A model generated the notes under the pieces. The model had not been told where the DNA came from, did not search any database, and saw only the letters and a program-made list of their open reading frames with translations. Of a stretch of DNA of 64,000 nt, positions 16,661-24,956 are shown piece after piece. Within the stretch, counting starts at the first letter, position 1, and each line of letters begins with the position of its first letter. The position numbers and the translations under genes were made by a program. The stretch comes from Streptomyces sp. cg36 (GTDB taxonomy: Bacteria; Actinomycetota; Actinomycetes; Streptomycetales; Streptomycetaceae): contig NZ_CP163521.1 of assembly GCF_041080675.1 (NCBI RefSeq), forward strand, positions 1 to 64,000, given 5' to 3'.

Positions 16661-17584
16661 GTGGAGCTACGAACCCTGCGCTACTTCGTCGCGGTCGCCG
16701 AGGAACTCCACTTCGGCCGGGCCGCCACCCGCCTGCACATGAGCCAGCCGCCGCTGAGCCGGGCGATCCAGCGGCTGGAGGGTGAAGTCGGGGCCCTGCT
16801 GTTCGTCCGCTCGCCCGTCGGCGTCACGCTCACGCCGGTCGGCGCGGTGCTGCTGGAGGAGGCGCGGGACCTGCTCGACCATGCCGACCGCGTGCGTACG
16901 AGGGTCAGCGGTGCGGCATCCGGTGCCGCCACCCTCACCGTCGGCATCCTGGGCGACGGCACCGACCCGGGCGTGGCCCGGCTGGCCGCCGCCCACCGGC
17001 AGAGCCGGCCCGGCGTCGACATCCGCATCCGCGACACCGACCTGACCGACCCGACGTGCGGGCTGCGCGCCGGGCTGGTCGACATCGCCCTCACCCGGGC
17101 GCCGTTCGACGAAACCGCCCTGACCGTACGTACGTTGCGCACCGACCCGGTCGGCGTGGTCCTGCGCGCCGACGATCCGCTGGCGGGGCGGGACGGGCTG
17201 CGGCTGGCCGAGCTGGGCGACCGGCGCTGGTTCCAGTTCCCGCCGGGCACGGACCCCCTCTGGCAGGCGTACTGGAACAGCGGCGAGCCGCGCGAGGGCC
17301 CGGTCGTGCGCGCCGTCCAGGAATGCCTCCAGGCCGTCCTGTGGAACGGCACGGTCGGCCTGGCCCCGCTCGGCCACGACCTGCCCCCGGAACTGGCCGT
17401 GGTCCCCCTCACCGACATGCCACCGAGCCGCGTGGTCGCGGTGTGGAACACGGGCGACACCAACCCCCTGATCCGCCCCTTCGTCGACACCGCGACGGCC
17501 GCGTACCGCCACCCCACTCCCGTACGGGCACGAGGCCACGGACACGGACACGGACACCGTGCGAAGTCCCTCGGGAGCGACTGA
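16661..17584 (+). CDS. LysR-family transcriptional regulator
   Basis: A 307-residue regulator from GTG 16661 (VELRTLRYFVAVAEE). The N-terminal winged HTH is classical (HFGRAATRLHMSQPPLSRAIQRLEGEVGA split over residues ~18-46), followed by a type 2 periplasmic-binding-like effector domain (LTVGILGDG onward). The C-terminal tail is His/Gly-rich (GHGHGHGH). The target is unknown; it may regulate itself or the preceding genes. Its 3' end overlaps a putative antisense gene by about 175 bases. Confidence 0.9.
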   Translation: MELRTLRYFVAVAEELHFGRAATRLHMSQPPLSRAIQRLEGEVGALLFVRSPVGVTLTPVGAVLLEEARDLLDHADRVRTRVSGAASGAATLTVGILGDGTDPGVARLAAAHRQSRPGVDIRIRDTDLTDPTCGLRAGLVDIALTRAPFDETALTVRTLRTDPVGVVLRADDPLAGRDGLRLAELGDRRWFQFPPGTDPLWQAYWNSGEPREGPVVRAVQECLQAVLWNGTVGLAPLGHDLPPELAVVPLTDMPPSRVVAVWNTGDTNPLIRPFVDTATAAYRHPTPVRARGHGHGHGHRAKSLGSD

Positions 17585-18002
17585 AGCGACCGGGGGGGCG
17601 GAGGTGGGGCGTTGGGTAATGGGCGGGAGGGGGACAGGCCCACGATCCCCGGGTCGGTGGTGTGCGCACCACCGGCTGCGGCGGCGCGGGGGTGGTGTCA
17701 CCACCCCCGTAACGCACCAGGCGGACGGTGGGGCCGGGCCGCAGCAGACCCTCGGAGGCGATCCGGGGCATGTGCCAGCGCAGCAGATCCGGCGCCAGCC
17801 GACGCAGGTCCGCACGCAGACGGGTGGCGGATTCGGGCCCATGGCGGTCGCGCACGGCGCGCAGATCGAGTTCGACGTCGATCCGGGCGGCGGCGCAGGG
17901 GCCGAAGTCCATCCGGCGACGCGCGCCCGCGTGGCCCGCTCCCCGTATCCGGCGAGCGACCTCCAGCCGTCCCCATTCGCGCTGTTGTAGCCTCACGCCC
18001 AT
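17409..18002 (-). CDS. Hypothetical protein, start overlapping a divergent gene
   Basis: A 197-residue frame with Streptomyces-like codon usage in its first ~110 codons. It has a recognisable helical segment (RIDVELDLRAVRDRHGPES, RLRADLRRLAPDLLRWHMPRI). Its ATG at 18002 lies inside CCATGG, which also holds the ATG of the rightward gene at 18001; an internal ATG at 17912 is the alternative start. The C-terminal quarter runs antisense to the lysR 3' end and reads as low-complexity Arg/Gly, so the true end may lie earlier or a frameshift may be present. Function not recognised. Confidence 0.4.
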   Translation of the reverse strand: MGVRLQQREWGRLEVARRIRGAGHAGARRRMDFGPCAAARIDVELDLRAVRDRHGPESATRLRADLRRLAPDLLRWHMPRIASEGLLRPGPTVRLVRYGGGDTTPAPPQPVVRTPPTRGSWACPPPAHYPTPHLRPPGRFSRSRGTSHGVRVRVRGLVPVREWGGGTRPSRCRRRGGSGGWCRPCSTPRPRGSVACR

Positions 18003-18369
18003 GGATCCGAAGATGGCCGGGAACAGCCCCTCGCCGAGGGGTGGGGGCGAGCCGGACGTCATCGCGACCCTCGTCGAACTCCACTCGTTCGTCGGCACGT
18101 TGAGGTCCGAGGCCGAGGCCGCGCTGGCCCGGCTGGCGCCGGACGGCGAAGGATCGCCCGCGTACAGCACGGTCACGCACGCGCTGCAGACCCTCTACGG
18201 GGATTTCGGCACGCACTGCGCGGACACCCTCCTCGAAGGGATCTCCGACCAGACCCGCTGGGACAAGCCCCGCATGTGGGCCCTGCTCCAGCTCGTACGC
18301 GCCTACCGGAACCATCCCGCTTTCCCGCCGTCCGCCCTTCCGTACGTCGACGGCCCGAACTACAGCTGA
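18001..18369 (+). CDS. Conserved hypothetical helical protein
   Basis: A 122-residue protein (MDPKMAGNSP; alternative start at 18013). The region ~20-105 is helical (IATLVELHSFVGTLRSEAEAAL split, then THALQTLYGDFGTHCADTLLEG and MWALLQLVRAYRNHPAF). There is no export signal or known motif. It is divergent from the gene at 17409-18002, with which it shares its start region. Function unknown. Confidence 0.6.
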   Translation: MDPKMAGNSPSPRGGGEPDVIATLVELHSFVGTLRSEAEAALARLAPDGEGSPAYSTVTHALQTLYGDFGTHCADTLLEGISDQTRWDKPRMWALLQLVRAYRNHPAFPPSALPYVDGPNYS

Positions 18370-18476
18370 CCCCTCCCGCATCGCGTCGCCCCCGCGCGGC
18401 GGTGGCGGTGACAGGGGCGGACGCCGGGCCCTATCGTCTCGTCGAGGGGCGAGCGGAAGGGACAGAGGGACAGCGG

Positions 18477-18698
18477 ATGAGCGGCGCCTTCCCCAACCAC
18501 CAGGAAACGCACGGCCCTTCACACGAGGAGAGCCCGGTGCCGGGTGTGCCGTCGGGTCTGCAGATGTTCATCGAGAGCCCGATACGGCAGCACCGCGCGT
18601 TCCCGAGGGGGCCTGGCGGCGCCGGTGGACCTGGTGGGTCCGGTGGGTCCGGTGGGTCCGGTGGGTCCGATGGCGAGGGGCTCGACGCGGGCCGGTGA
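18477..18698 (+). CDS. Small Gly/Ser-rich hypothetical protein
   Basis: A possible 73-residue protein. ATG 18477 is preceded by AGAGGGA at seven bases. The C-terminal third is GGSGGSGG-type repeat encoded by a ggtgggtcc minisatellite (about 18627-18670). The non-repeat part (QMFIESPIRQHRAFPRG) has no known relatives. A short gene that could also be spurious. Confidence 0.4.
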   Translation: MSGAFPNHQETHGPSHEESPVPGVPSGLQMFIESPIRQHRAFPRGPGGAGGPGGSGGSGGSGGSDGEGLDAGR

Positions 18699-18819
18699 GG
18701 TGGCAGCCTCGCGGTCCATGCCCTCGGCCGCCCTCCCCGTCAGCGTCGACGCACCGGCCCCGCACCGGATGCGGAACGGGCGGAAGCCCGCTGGCGGAGC
18801 CCGGCTCTAAGGTGGCCCC

Positions 18820-19014
18820 ATGTTCGATCGGTTGGAGATCAGGGTGGTGCCGCCAGGGCCCCGGTTCCCGGCTCAGGTGCGGTTCTGGATCAACGGCGAG
18901 GACGTGGTCGCGGGGGCGGTCGGCGAGTGGGGGCGCGACCCGCTGGGTGTGAGGGGGAGGCGGACCCCGCGTCGACCTCGGCAGCTGACCGTCGCGGAGG
19001 CGACCCGCCGGTAG
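18820..19014 (+). pseudogene. Truncated conserved hypothetical (N-terminal part only)
   Basis: 64 residues beginning MFDRLEIRVVPPGPRF and VRFWINGEDVV, which resembles the start of a longer Streptomyces family of unknown function that normally continues with Cys-containing and Trp-rich segments. Here the frame changes character after GEWGRDPL and ends early. A frameshift or deletion has probably removed the rest. Family recognition is from memory. Confidence 0.45.
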
Positions 19015-19056
19015 CGGACCGGGGTGGATCCCTTCGGCCCAACTATGCTCCTCCCC

Positions 19057-19503
19057 ATGCCGGTTGAACGCCAGAACCCCCACGTGGAAACCGCCCTCCG
19101 CTACCACGAGGCGGTGGCCCGGGGAGCCGTCGGGGAGGAGCTGGCCCGCTTCTTCCACGAGGACGCGGTCCAGCACGAGCTCCCCAACGCGCTCTTCCCC
19201 GACGGCGTCCGCCGCGACCTCCCCGCCGTGCTGCACAGCGCGGAACGGGGCAGCGGGCTCCTCCTCGAACAGCGCTTCGACGTACACAACGCCGTGGCGT
19301 CCGGCGACGAGGTGGCCCTGGAAGTCACCTGGACGGGCACCCTGGCCGTCCCCCTGGGTACCCTGCCCGCCGGCCACGTGCTGCGCGCCCACATCGCGGT
19401 GTTCCTGACCTTCCGCGGCGACAGGATCCTCGCGCAGCGCAACTACGACTGCTACGAAAGGTTGGACGGCACGGTTGCGGCGTCGGGGGCGGTTGGGGGG
19501 TGA
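19057..19503 (+). CDS. SnoaL/NTF2-like protein
   Basis: A 148-residue protein, start at ATG 19057 (MPVERQNPH). It shows the cone-shaped NTF2/SnoaL pattern: an N-terminal helix (ALRYHEAVARG), ELARFFHEDAVQHELPN, then curved strands ending with AHIAVFLTFRGDRILAQRNYDCYE. Many are small isomerases, cyclases or ligand-binding proteins; the substrate is unknown. Monocistronic. Confidence 0.8.
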   Translation: MPVERQNPHVETALRYHEAVARGAVGEELARFFHEDAVQHELPNALFPDGVRRDLPAVLHSAERGSGLLLEQRFDVHNAVASGDEVALEVTWTGTLAVPLGTLPAGHVLRAHIAVFLTFRGDRILAQRNYDCYERLDGTVAASGAVGG

Positions 19504-19679
19504 GGGGCGCGCGCCGCGGCCTCGTGCGGGCGGCGCCCATCCGTGGGGGCGACCACGTTCCTCCATGGTGTGGAGGAGGCGGACGGTCTCGGCCTTCCCC
19601 GCGATCTCCTCGTGGATCTCCCGATGGAGGGCGGCCTCCCGGGACCGCGCCGGCATCCGGTGGCCGTCCACGAACCGCT

Positions 19680-21091
19680 CGTCACCAACGCCTACCTGTG
19701 GCCCCCCCAGAAAAGCCGGAATGTCCGCCCGGGTCGGATAGTCGGGCAGTGGTGCCGGCTTGTCCTGGAGGAATGCCGTGATGGCTGCCGCCGCTCGCTG
19801 GTCGTTGTCGTCCAGGCCGTTCCACATGTGGTGGCCGACGCCGGGCATGTACTGGGTGCGCCGGATGGCGGGGTCGTTGGCGAGGACGGTTGTCTCCCAC
19901 TGGCGGACCTGGGACGAGCACTCGGCGATCATCAGCATCGCGGGGACCCGGGAGCGCCTCAGCTGCGGGGCGAGGGAGGGGGAGTCCTTGATCGTTTGCT
20001 GGATGCGGAGGCTGGCGGCGGCGCTGAAGGAGAAGTTGTCCGCCGTGTCCTCGACCGGGATGCGGTGCGCGTCCTTCGCGCAGTACGCGGACGCGGTGTC
20101 GCTGCCGAGGTCCGCGGCGGTGAAGGCGTTGTCGCCCTCCGCCTGTCCCACCAGCCCGTTCTCCGGGCTGAGCAGGCCGAGCCGCATCAGGCCGAACGCG
20201 ACCGCGTACCGCGGGACATGGGTGGAGCGCGGTCCCGTCTTCGCCGGTGCGGTGCCGCGGGCCGACGGTCGGCCCTTCTGCCCCGTGAGCCGGGCGGTGG
20301 GGCCGTCCATCGGGCCCGGCTCGGCGATGACCGCACGGTGCAGGTGGGCGGCGGTGGCCGGGTCGGCCAGCGCGCGCGAGCAGGGCCGCGCCGGAGGAGA
20401 ACCCGAGTACGTCGACGCGTTCCGTGCCGAGCCTGTCGACGAAGGCGCGGAGGTCGCGGACGGACCGGGTGATCGTGTACTGGTCCATGGGCAGCAGGTC
20501 GCTGCGTCCGCCGCCGGCCTGCTCGTACGCGTACACGTCGTAGCCCTGTCCCGCGAGCCGCCGCAGGAAGTGGTGGTCGAGCACCGAGATGCCGCGCACC
20601 GGGCCGCCGTTGAGGTAGAGAAGCGGTACGTGCCGGCGGGGGCCGCCGCCGGTGGGCGGGTAGTGGTAGACGGCGACGCGGCTGCCGGTGGACAGGCGCC
20701 AGTGCTCGGTCGTCACGAACGCCAGGGCGGACGGGGAGCGGCGCGTCGTGGGGACGGTGGGGACGCACACCGTCAGCGTCAGGGCCGCCGCGACGAGCAC
20801 CGGCACGAACGGCACCAGCCGTCCCCGCCAGGGGCGGCGGCGGCCCCGCCACGCCGCCGCGGCGAGGGCGGCCCCGACGGTCGCGGACCATGCGGCGAAC
20901 CCCGAGCCCGCGCCGTCGGTGGCGACGATCAGCGCCAGGAAGAGGGCGGCCAGCCCCACCACCACGGCGGCTGCCGCCAGCAGACGGCCGACGGGGCGCA
21001 CGGAACGTATGAGGAAACGTACGGGGGAACGCGTGAGGGAACCCTTGGCGGACGGTGGCATCACGGGCGGCGGCAAGACGGACGGTGGCAT
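19680..21091 (-). pseudogene. Alpha/beta-hydrolase (proline iminopeptidase-like) with a frameshift
   Basis: Two frames together encode a long membrane-associated alpha/beta hydrolase. Frame 1 starts at 21091 with three to four hydrophobic segments and then a hydrolase core (LLYLNGGPVRGIS, DVYAYEQAGGGRS, nucleophile motif GFSSGAALLAR). At the GCGCGCGC run near 20378-20386 similarity moves to another frame, which continues with ALADPATAAHLH, VIAEPGPMDG and the C-terminal PGVGHHMWNGLDDNDQRAAAAI (catalytic His). A one- or two-base slip explains this; it may be a mutation or a sequencing error. The true stop is not clear because the second frame runs on past 19680. Divergent from a TetR gene that probably controls it. 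Confidence 0.7.
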
Positions 21092-21118
21092 GGCGATCCC
21101 CCCAGTTCGTTGGTACGC

Positions 21119-21165
21119 CGTTTTGAAACGACGTTTTGAAACGATGTTATCAGCGTCGGTAGACT
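21119..21165. promoter_or_regulatory. Tandem TetR operators and leaderless promoter
   Basis: Two identical 12-base near-palindromes cgttttgaaacg (21119-21130 and 21132-21143) are spaced 13 bases apart. For the rightward TetR gene a promoter can be read: TTGAAA (21136-21141), 18-base spacer, TAGACT (21160-21165), and the ATG six bases later, so the transcript is probably leaderless. The second operator covers this -35, fitting autorepression and control of the divergent hydrolase. Confidence 0.7.
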
Positions 21166-21171
21166 GCTCCC

Positions 21172-21789
21172 ATGGGAAGGCCGAGAACGAACGACGCCGC
21201 CGTCAGAGAACGGCTCGTGGCATGCGCGACCGAGATGTTCGCGACCCGCCCCCGGGAGTCGGTCACCGTCCGCGCGCTGGCCACCGCGGCCGGAACGTCG
21301 ACGGCGGCGGTGTACACGCTGTTCGAGGGCAAGGACGGCCTGATCCGCGAGGTGCGCGACCAGGCGGTCGCCGGTCTGTTCCAGGACCTGACGGCCGTTC
21401 CCGGCTCGGCTGCCGCCCTGGACGATCTGTACGCGCTGGCCGTGGCGTACCGCCGCTGGGGGCGCGAACACCCGCACCTCTACACGGTGTTGTTCGGCGG
21501 CGCGCAGCCCTTCGTCCCGTCGTCCCGGATCGGCGACCGCGACCCGGTGCGCCCGCTCGTCGCGGCGATCGACCGCGCCGTGGCGGACGACGTCCTGGCG
21601 GGCGACACCACGCTGATCGCCGTCTCACTGTGGGTGGCCCTGCACGGACTCGTCACCCTGGAACTCGCGGGCGCCCTCGACGGCCCGGCGGCCGAGACGG
21701 CGTTCCGGTCGACGGTCTACGCGGTGTTGCGCGGGTGGGCAACACCTGGCGCGTTCCCCGGGCTTCAGGGTACGGGGGCGGAGCGGTAG
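21172..21789 (+). CDS. TetR-family transcriptional repressor
   Basis: A 205-residue repressor. The N-terminal HTH domain (MGRPRTNDAAVRERLV, then VTVRALATAAGTSTAAVYTLF) is canonical TetR; the ligand domain with AYRRWGREHPHLYTVLFGG is of the WHG type. No ribosome binding site precedes the ATG, consistent with a leaderless mRNA. It is predicted to bind the tandem repeats at 21119-21143 and repress itself and the divergent alpha/beta-hydrolase. Confidence 0.9.
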   Translation: MGRPRTNDAAVRERLVACATEMFATRPRESVTVRALATAAGTSTAAVYTLFEGKDGLIREVRDQAVAGLFQDLTAVPGSAAALDDLYALAVAYRRWGREHPHLYTVLFGGAQPFVPSSRIGDRDPVRPLVAAIDRAVADDVLAGDTTLIAVSLWVALHGLVTLELAGALDGPAAETAFRSTVYAVLRGWATPGAFPGLQGTGAER

Positions 21790-21957
21790 GGCCGTTGCCG
21801 CGTGAAGGCCGTTGCCACGCAAAGCGGTAGGGCCGTTACCTCGTGAACACGCGCACGCAGTCCGAAGTCCGCCGAGCCCGGCCGCCCGGCCCCCGCCCCG
21901 GCACGACCGTGTGAACGGCCGGGACCACTACTCCCCCACCAACTTCACGTGGGTTCC

Positions 21958-22719
21958 TCAGCCCACCGCGCCCGGAGCGTCGGAACCCCCACCCCCCGCA
22001 GCCCCCTCCGGCTTCGTGTACAGCACCTCCCGCGCCTGCTCCGCCGCTCGCGTGATGCTCTCGGTGATGAAGTCGAGGAAGCGGGCGATGTTCTCCAGGC
22101 GGGTGGCGGCGGGGGTGCCGGGGCCCAGGACGCCCACGCCCTGGCGGGCCGTGTCGACCAGTTGGGCGGTGGCGCGGGCGCTGGCCAGCATCGACTGGTA
22201 CCAGACGTCGTCGTCGACGCTGTAGCGCTCGCGGCGGCCCTCGTCGCGTTCGCGGCGCACCAGGCCCTGGCTTTCGAGGAACGCGATCGACTTGGAGACG
22301 GACGCCGGACTCACCTGGAGGCGCTCGACGAGTTCGGCGGCGGTCAGGCTGCCCTCGTCGGTGGTGTAGAGGCAGGTCAGCACCCGGGAGATCATCTTGT
22401 TGGAGAGACCGGTCTGCATCAGGACATCGGTCAGCCGCTCCTCGTACGCGCGCACCTGCTCGGGGTCGCGGCCGTGCGGCAGCGGTGCGGTGTCCTTCTC
22501 GGGGGGCGCGGCCCGGCGGCTGCGGTGGGCGCGCCGGCCGGTGGCGCGCTGGGCCGCCTCGGCACGGTAGGCCGTGGGGCCGCCGTTGCGCATGACCTCG
22601 CGGGTGACGGTCGACGTCGGGCGGTCCAGGCGTCGCGCGATCTCCGCGTAGGCGAGGTCGTCGGCCAGCCCCAGCGCGATCTGCTGCCGTTCCTGCTGGG
22701 TGAGCCTGCCTCCGGGCAT
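21958..22719 (-). CDS. GbsR/MarR-like regulator with extra N-terminal HTH
   Basis: A 253-residue regulator. ATG 22719 (MPGGRLTQQERQ) follows GGAGG with six bases; the frame extends upstream through the operator region but without similarity. Residues ~5-45 resemble the HTH_38/IS30-type helix-turn-helix (ERQQIALGLADDLAYAEIARRL, VTREVMRNGG). Residues ~85-240 are a MarR/GbsR winged helix (GLSNKMISRVLTCLYTTDEG, LTAAELVERLQVSPASVSK, FLESQGLVRRERDEGRRERY). Divergent from the DUF4097-ABC operon, which it probably controls. Confidence 0.85.
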   Translation of the reverse strand: MPGGRLTQQERQQIALGLADDLAYAEIARRLDRPTSTVTREVMRNGGPTAYRAEAAQRATGRRAHRSRRAAPPEKDTAPLPHGRDPEQVRAYEERLTDVLMQTGLSNKMISRVLTCLYTTDEGSLTAAELVERLQVSPASVSKSIAFLESQGLVRRERDEGRRERYSVDDDVWYQSMLASARATAQLVDTARQGVGVLGPGTPAATRLENIARFLDFITESITRAAEQAREVLYTKPEGAAGGGGSDAPGAVG

Positions 22720-22864
22720 CGGTGGCCTCCTTCGTGTCCGTCGAGCGTGTCGTATCCGTCGTATCCGGCGGATCTGTTGCGCCCGTCGAGTCTGGCGCGT
22801 CTGTCGGGTACGCCCGTCCGCCGGGTCGGCCGATGGTGCGTCAGCATAGCGTTTGCGCTCAACC

Positions 22865-22942
22865 CATTGCAACGCAACGCCCATCCTGCATTGCATTCCA
22901 CACAAGACCATTGCAATGATTATACGTAACTGACCTGCAATG
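22865..22942. promoter_or_regulatory. Cluster of TTGCAATG-type sites
   Basis: A perfect palindrome CATTGCAATG at 22909-22918 is accompanied by close variants at 22865-22874 (CATTGCAACG), 22889-22898 (CATTGCATTC) and 22935-22942 (CTGCAATG). Further GCAAC/GTTGC inverted repeats occur at 22956-22971. The cluster is AT-rich in the divergent promoter region and is the likely operator of the GbsR/MarR-like regulator. Confidence 0.65.
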
Positions 22943-23059
22943 ATGCCGATTCAGCGCAACAGATTCGTTGCCGGATCCTCGAACGCAACGTAGCGTTTCC
23001 TTCATCAGAAACCGCCGGACGCAAGGAGCGGACGGCGGCTCGTACGAAGGAGACCGACC

Positions 23060-23731
23060 ATGCAGAAGTTCGCCACCGCCACCACCGGCCCCGTCTCGAC
23101 CGTCCTCGACATCCCCGCCGGGCGCGTCCAGTTCATCGCCGCCGACCGGGCCGACACCACCGTCGAGGTCCGCCCGGCGGACGCGGACCGCAGCCGCGAC
23201 GTGAAGGCGGCCGAGCGGATCACCGTCGCGTACGAGGACGGGGTGCTGCGCATCGAGGCCGCGCCCACGCAGAACCTCGTGCTCGGCAACTCCGGTTCCG
23301 TCGAGGTCACCGTCCAACTGCCCACCGGCTCCCGCGTCCAGGCCAAGGCGGCCCTCGCCGAACTGCGGGGCGTCGGACGCCTCGGCGACGTCGTCTTCGA
23401 GGGCGCGCAGGCCACCGTCAAGCTCGACGAGACCGCGAGCGCCCGCCTCACCCTCGCCGCCGGTGACATCACCGTCGGCCGGCTCGGCGGCGACGCCCTG
23501 ATCAGCACCCGCAAGGGCGACCTGAGCATCACCGAGGCCACCGGTGGCGCGGTCGAACTGCGCACCGAGTACGGGGACATCACCGTCGGCGCCGCCCGCG
23601 GCGTCTCCGCCTCCCTGGACGCGGGCACCAGCTACGGCCGGATCACCAACGCGCTCCACAACTCCGGCACCGCCGACCTCGCCATCCGCGCCACCACCTC
23701 GTACGGCAACATCGCCGCCCGCAGCCTGTGA
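23060..23731 (+). CDS. DUF4097-family beta-helix protein
   Basis: A 223-residue protein; ATG 23060 follows AAGGAG with seven bases. It shows the repetitive short-strand pattern of DUF4097 (adhesin-like right-handed beta-helix): GDITVGRLGGDALISTRKGDL split and YGDITVGAARGVSAS. No signal peptide is present, so it is likely cytoplasmic. In streptomycetes this family is often found with ABC exporters of the DrrAB type, as here (44 bases to the ATPase gene), and with a GbsR/MarR regulator. Its molecular function is unknown. Confidence 0.85.
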   Translation: MQKFATATTGPVSTVLDIPAGRVQFIAADRADTTVEVRPADADRSRDVKAAERITVAYEDGVLRIEAAPTQNLVLGNSGSVEVTVQLPTGSRVQAKAALAELRGVGRLGDVVFEGAQATVKLDETASARLTLAAGDITVGRLGGDALISTRKGDLSITEATGGAVELRTEYGDITVGAARGVSASLDAGTSYGRITNALHNSGTADLAIRATTSYGNIAARSL

Positions 23732-23774
23732 GCGCACGGCCGGCCGACCACAGCAGAAACAGGGGGCACCTCTC

Positions 23775-24956
23775 ATGACCGACCGAGCCGTCAACGACAA
23801 CCGATCCGCCGACGACCACCGCGCCGCCACCCACCACCGGGCCACCGACAACGGCCCGGCCGACCACCGGGCCGCCAACAGCCGCCCGACGGCCACCGGC
23901 ACCACCGACCTCGCCATCGCGGCGCACGGCCTGCGCAAGTCCTACGGCGACAACACCGTCCTGGACGGCGTCGACATCGCCGTACCGCCGGGCACCATCT
24001 TCTCCCTGCTCGGGCCGAACGGCGCGGGCAAGACCACCGCGGTGAAGATCCTCTCCACCCTCATCGCACCCGACCCCACCAGCGGTTCCGTCCGCGTCGG
24101 CGGCCACGACCTCGCCACCGGGCCGCAGGCCGTACGGGCCGCGATCGGGGTCACCGGCCAGTTCTCGGCCGTCGACGGGCTGATCACCGGCACGGAGAAC
24201 ATGCTGCTGATGGCCGACCTGCACCACCTCTCGCGCCGCGAGGGGCGGCGGGTCGCCGCCGAACTCCTGGAGCGCTTCGACCTCACCGAAGCCGCCAAGA
24301 AGCCCGCCTCCACCTACTCCGGCGGCATGAAGCGCCGCCTCGACATCGCGATGACCCTGGTGGGCGGCCCCCGGATCATCTTCCTGGACGAGCCGACCAC
24401 CGGCCTCGACCCGCGCTCACGCCACCAGATGTGGCAGATCATCCGCGAGCTGGTCAGGGACGGCGTCACCGTCTTCCTCACCACCCAGTACCTCGAAGAG
24501 GCCGACGAACTCGCCGACCGCATCGCGGTGTTGAACGACGGGAGGATCGCGGCCGAGGGCACGGCGGACGAGCTGAAGCGGCTGGTGCCGGGCGGGCACG
24601 TACGGCTGCGGTTCGCGGACCCGGAGGCGTACTGGAACGCGGCGGCGGCTCTGGCCGGGACGGCGGCCCGCGAGACTTCGTCGCCCTCCCCGGACCCCGC
24701 CCACCCCTCCATCGCCTCCTCCCCCGCCTCCCGCGACGACGAGTCGCTCACCCTCCGCCTCCCCAGCGACGGCAGCCAGCGGGACCTGCGCGGCGTCCTC
24801 GACCGGCTGGACGCGGCCGGTGTCGAGGCCGACGAACTCACCGTGCACACCCCCGACCTCGACGACGTCTTCTTCGCCCTGACCGGCGGCGCGGGTGACA
24901 CCCGCACCGCTCCCCGTACCGCCTCCCCCAACCAGCCGACGGAGGCTGCCCGATGA
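23775..24956 (+). CDS. ABC transporter ATP-binding protein (DrrA-like)
   Basis: A 393-residue ATPase from ATG 23775 (GGGGG eight bases upstream). A ~45-residue His/Asp/Asn-rich leader precedes the domain. Walker A is GPNGAGKTT, signature SGGMKRRLD, Walker B IIFLDEPTTGLD, and the H-loop TTQYLEEAD. The C-terminal extension (~270-393) is of the DrrA/DUF4162 type. With the downstream permease it forms a two-component exporter of the daunorubicin-resistance class, probably for a hydrophobic drug or metabolite. Its stop overlaps the permease start by four bases. Confidence 0.92.
   Translation: MTDRAVNDNRSADDHRAATHHRATDNGPADHRAANSRPTATGTTDLAIAAHGLRKSYGDNTVLDGVDIAVPPGTIFSLLGPNGAGKTTAVKILSTLIAPDPTSGSVRVGGHDLATGPQAVRAAIGVTGQFSAVDGLITGTENMLLMADLHHLSRREGRRVAAELLERFDLTEAAKKPASTYSGGMKRRLDIAMTLVGGPRIIFLDEPTTGLDPRSRHQMWQIIRELVRDGVTVFLTTQYLEEADELADRIAVLNDGRIAAEGTADELKRLVPGGHVRLRFADPEAYWNAAAALAGTAARETSSPSPDPAHPSIASSPASRDDESLTLRLPSDGSQRDLRGVLDRLDAAGVEADELTVHTPDLDDVFFALTGGAGDTRTAPRTASPNQPTEAAR

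Noticed and set aside
17698..18522. 274-codon - strand frame
   Set aside because: Arg/Pro-rich, no similarity, and it covers the better supported + strand gene at 18001.
22981..22997. aacgc/gcgtt inverted repeat as a phage attachment site
   Set aside because: No integrase or tRNA is nearby and it lies in the promoter of the DUF4097 operon.
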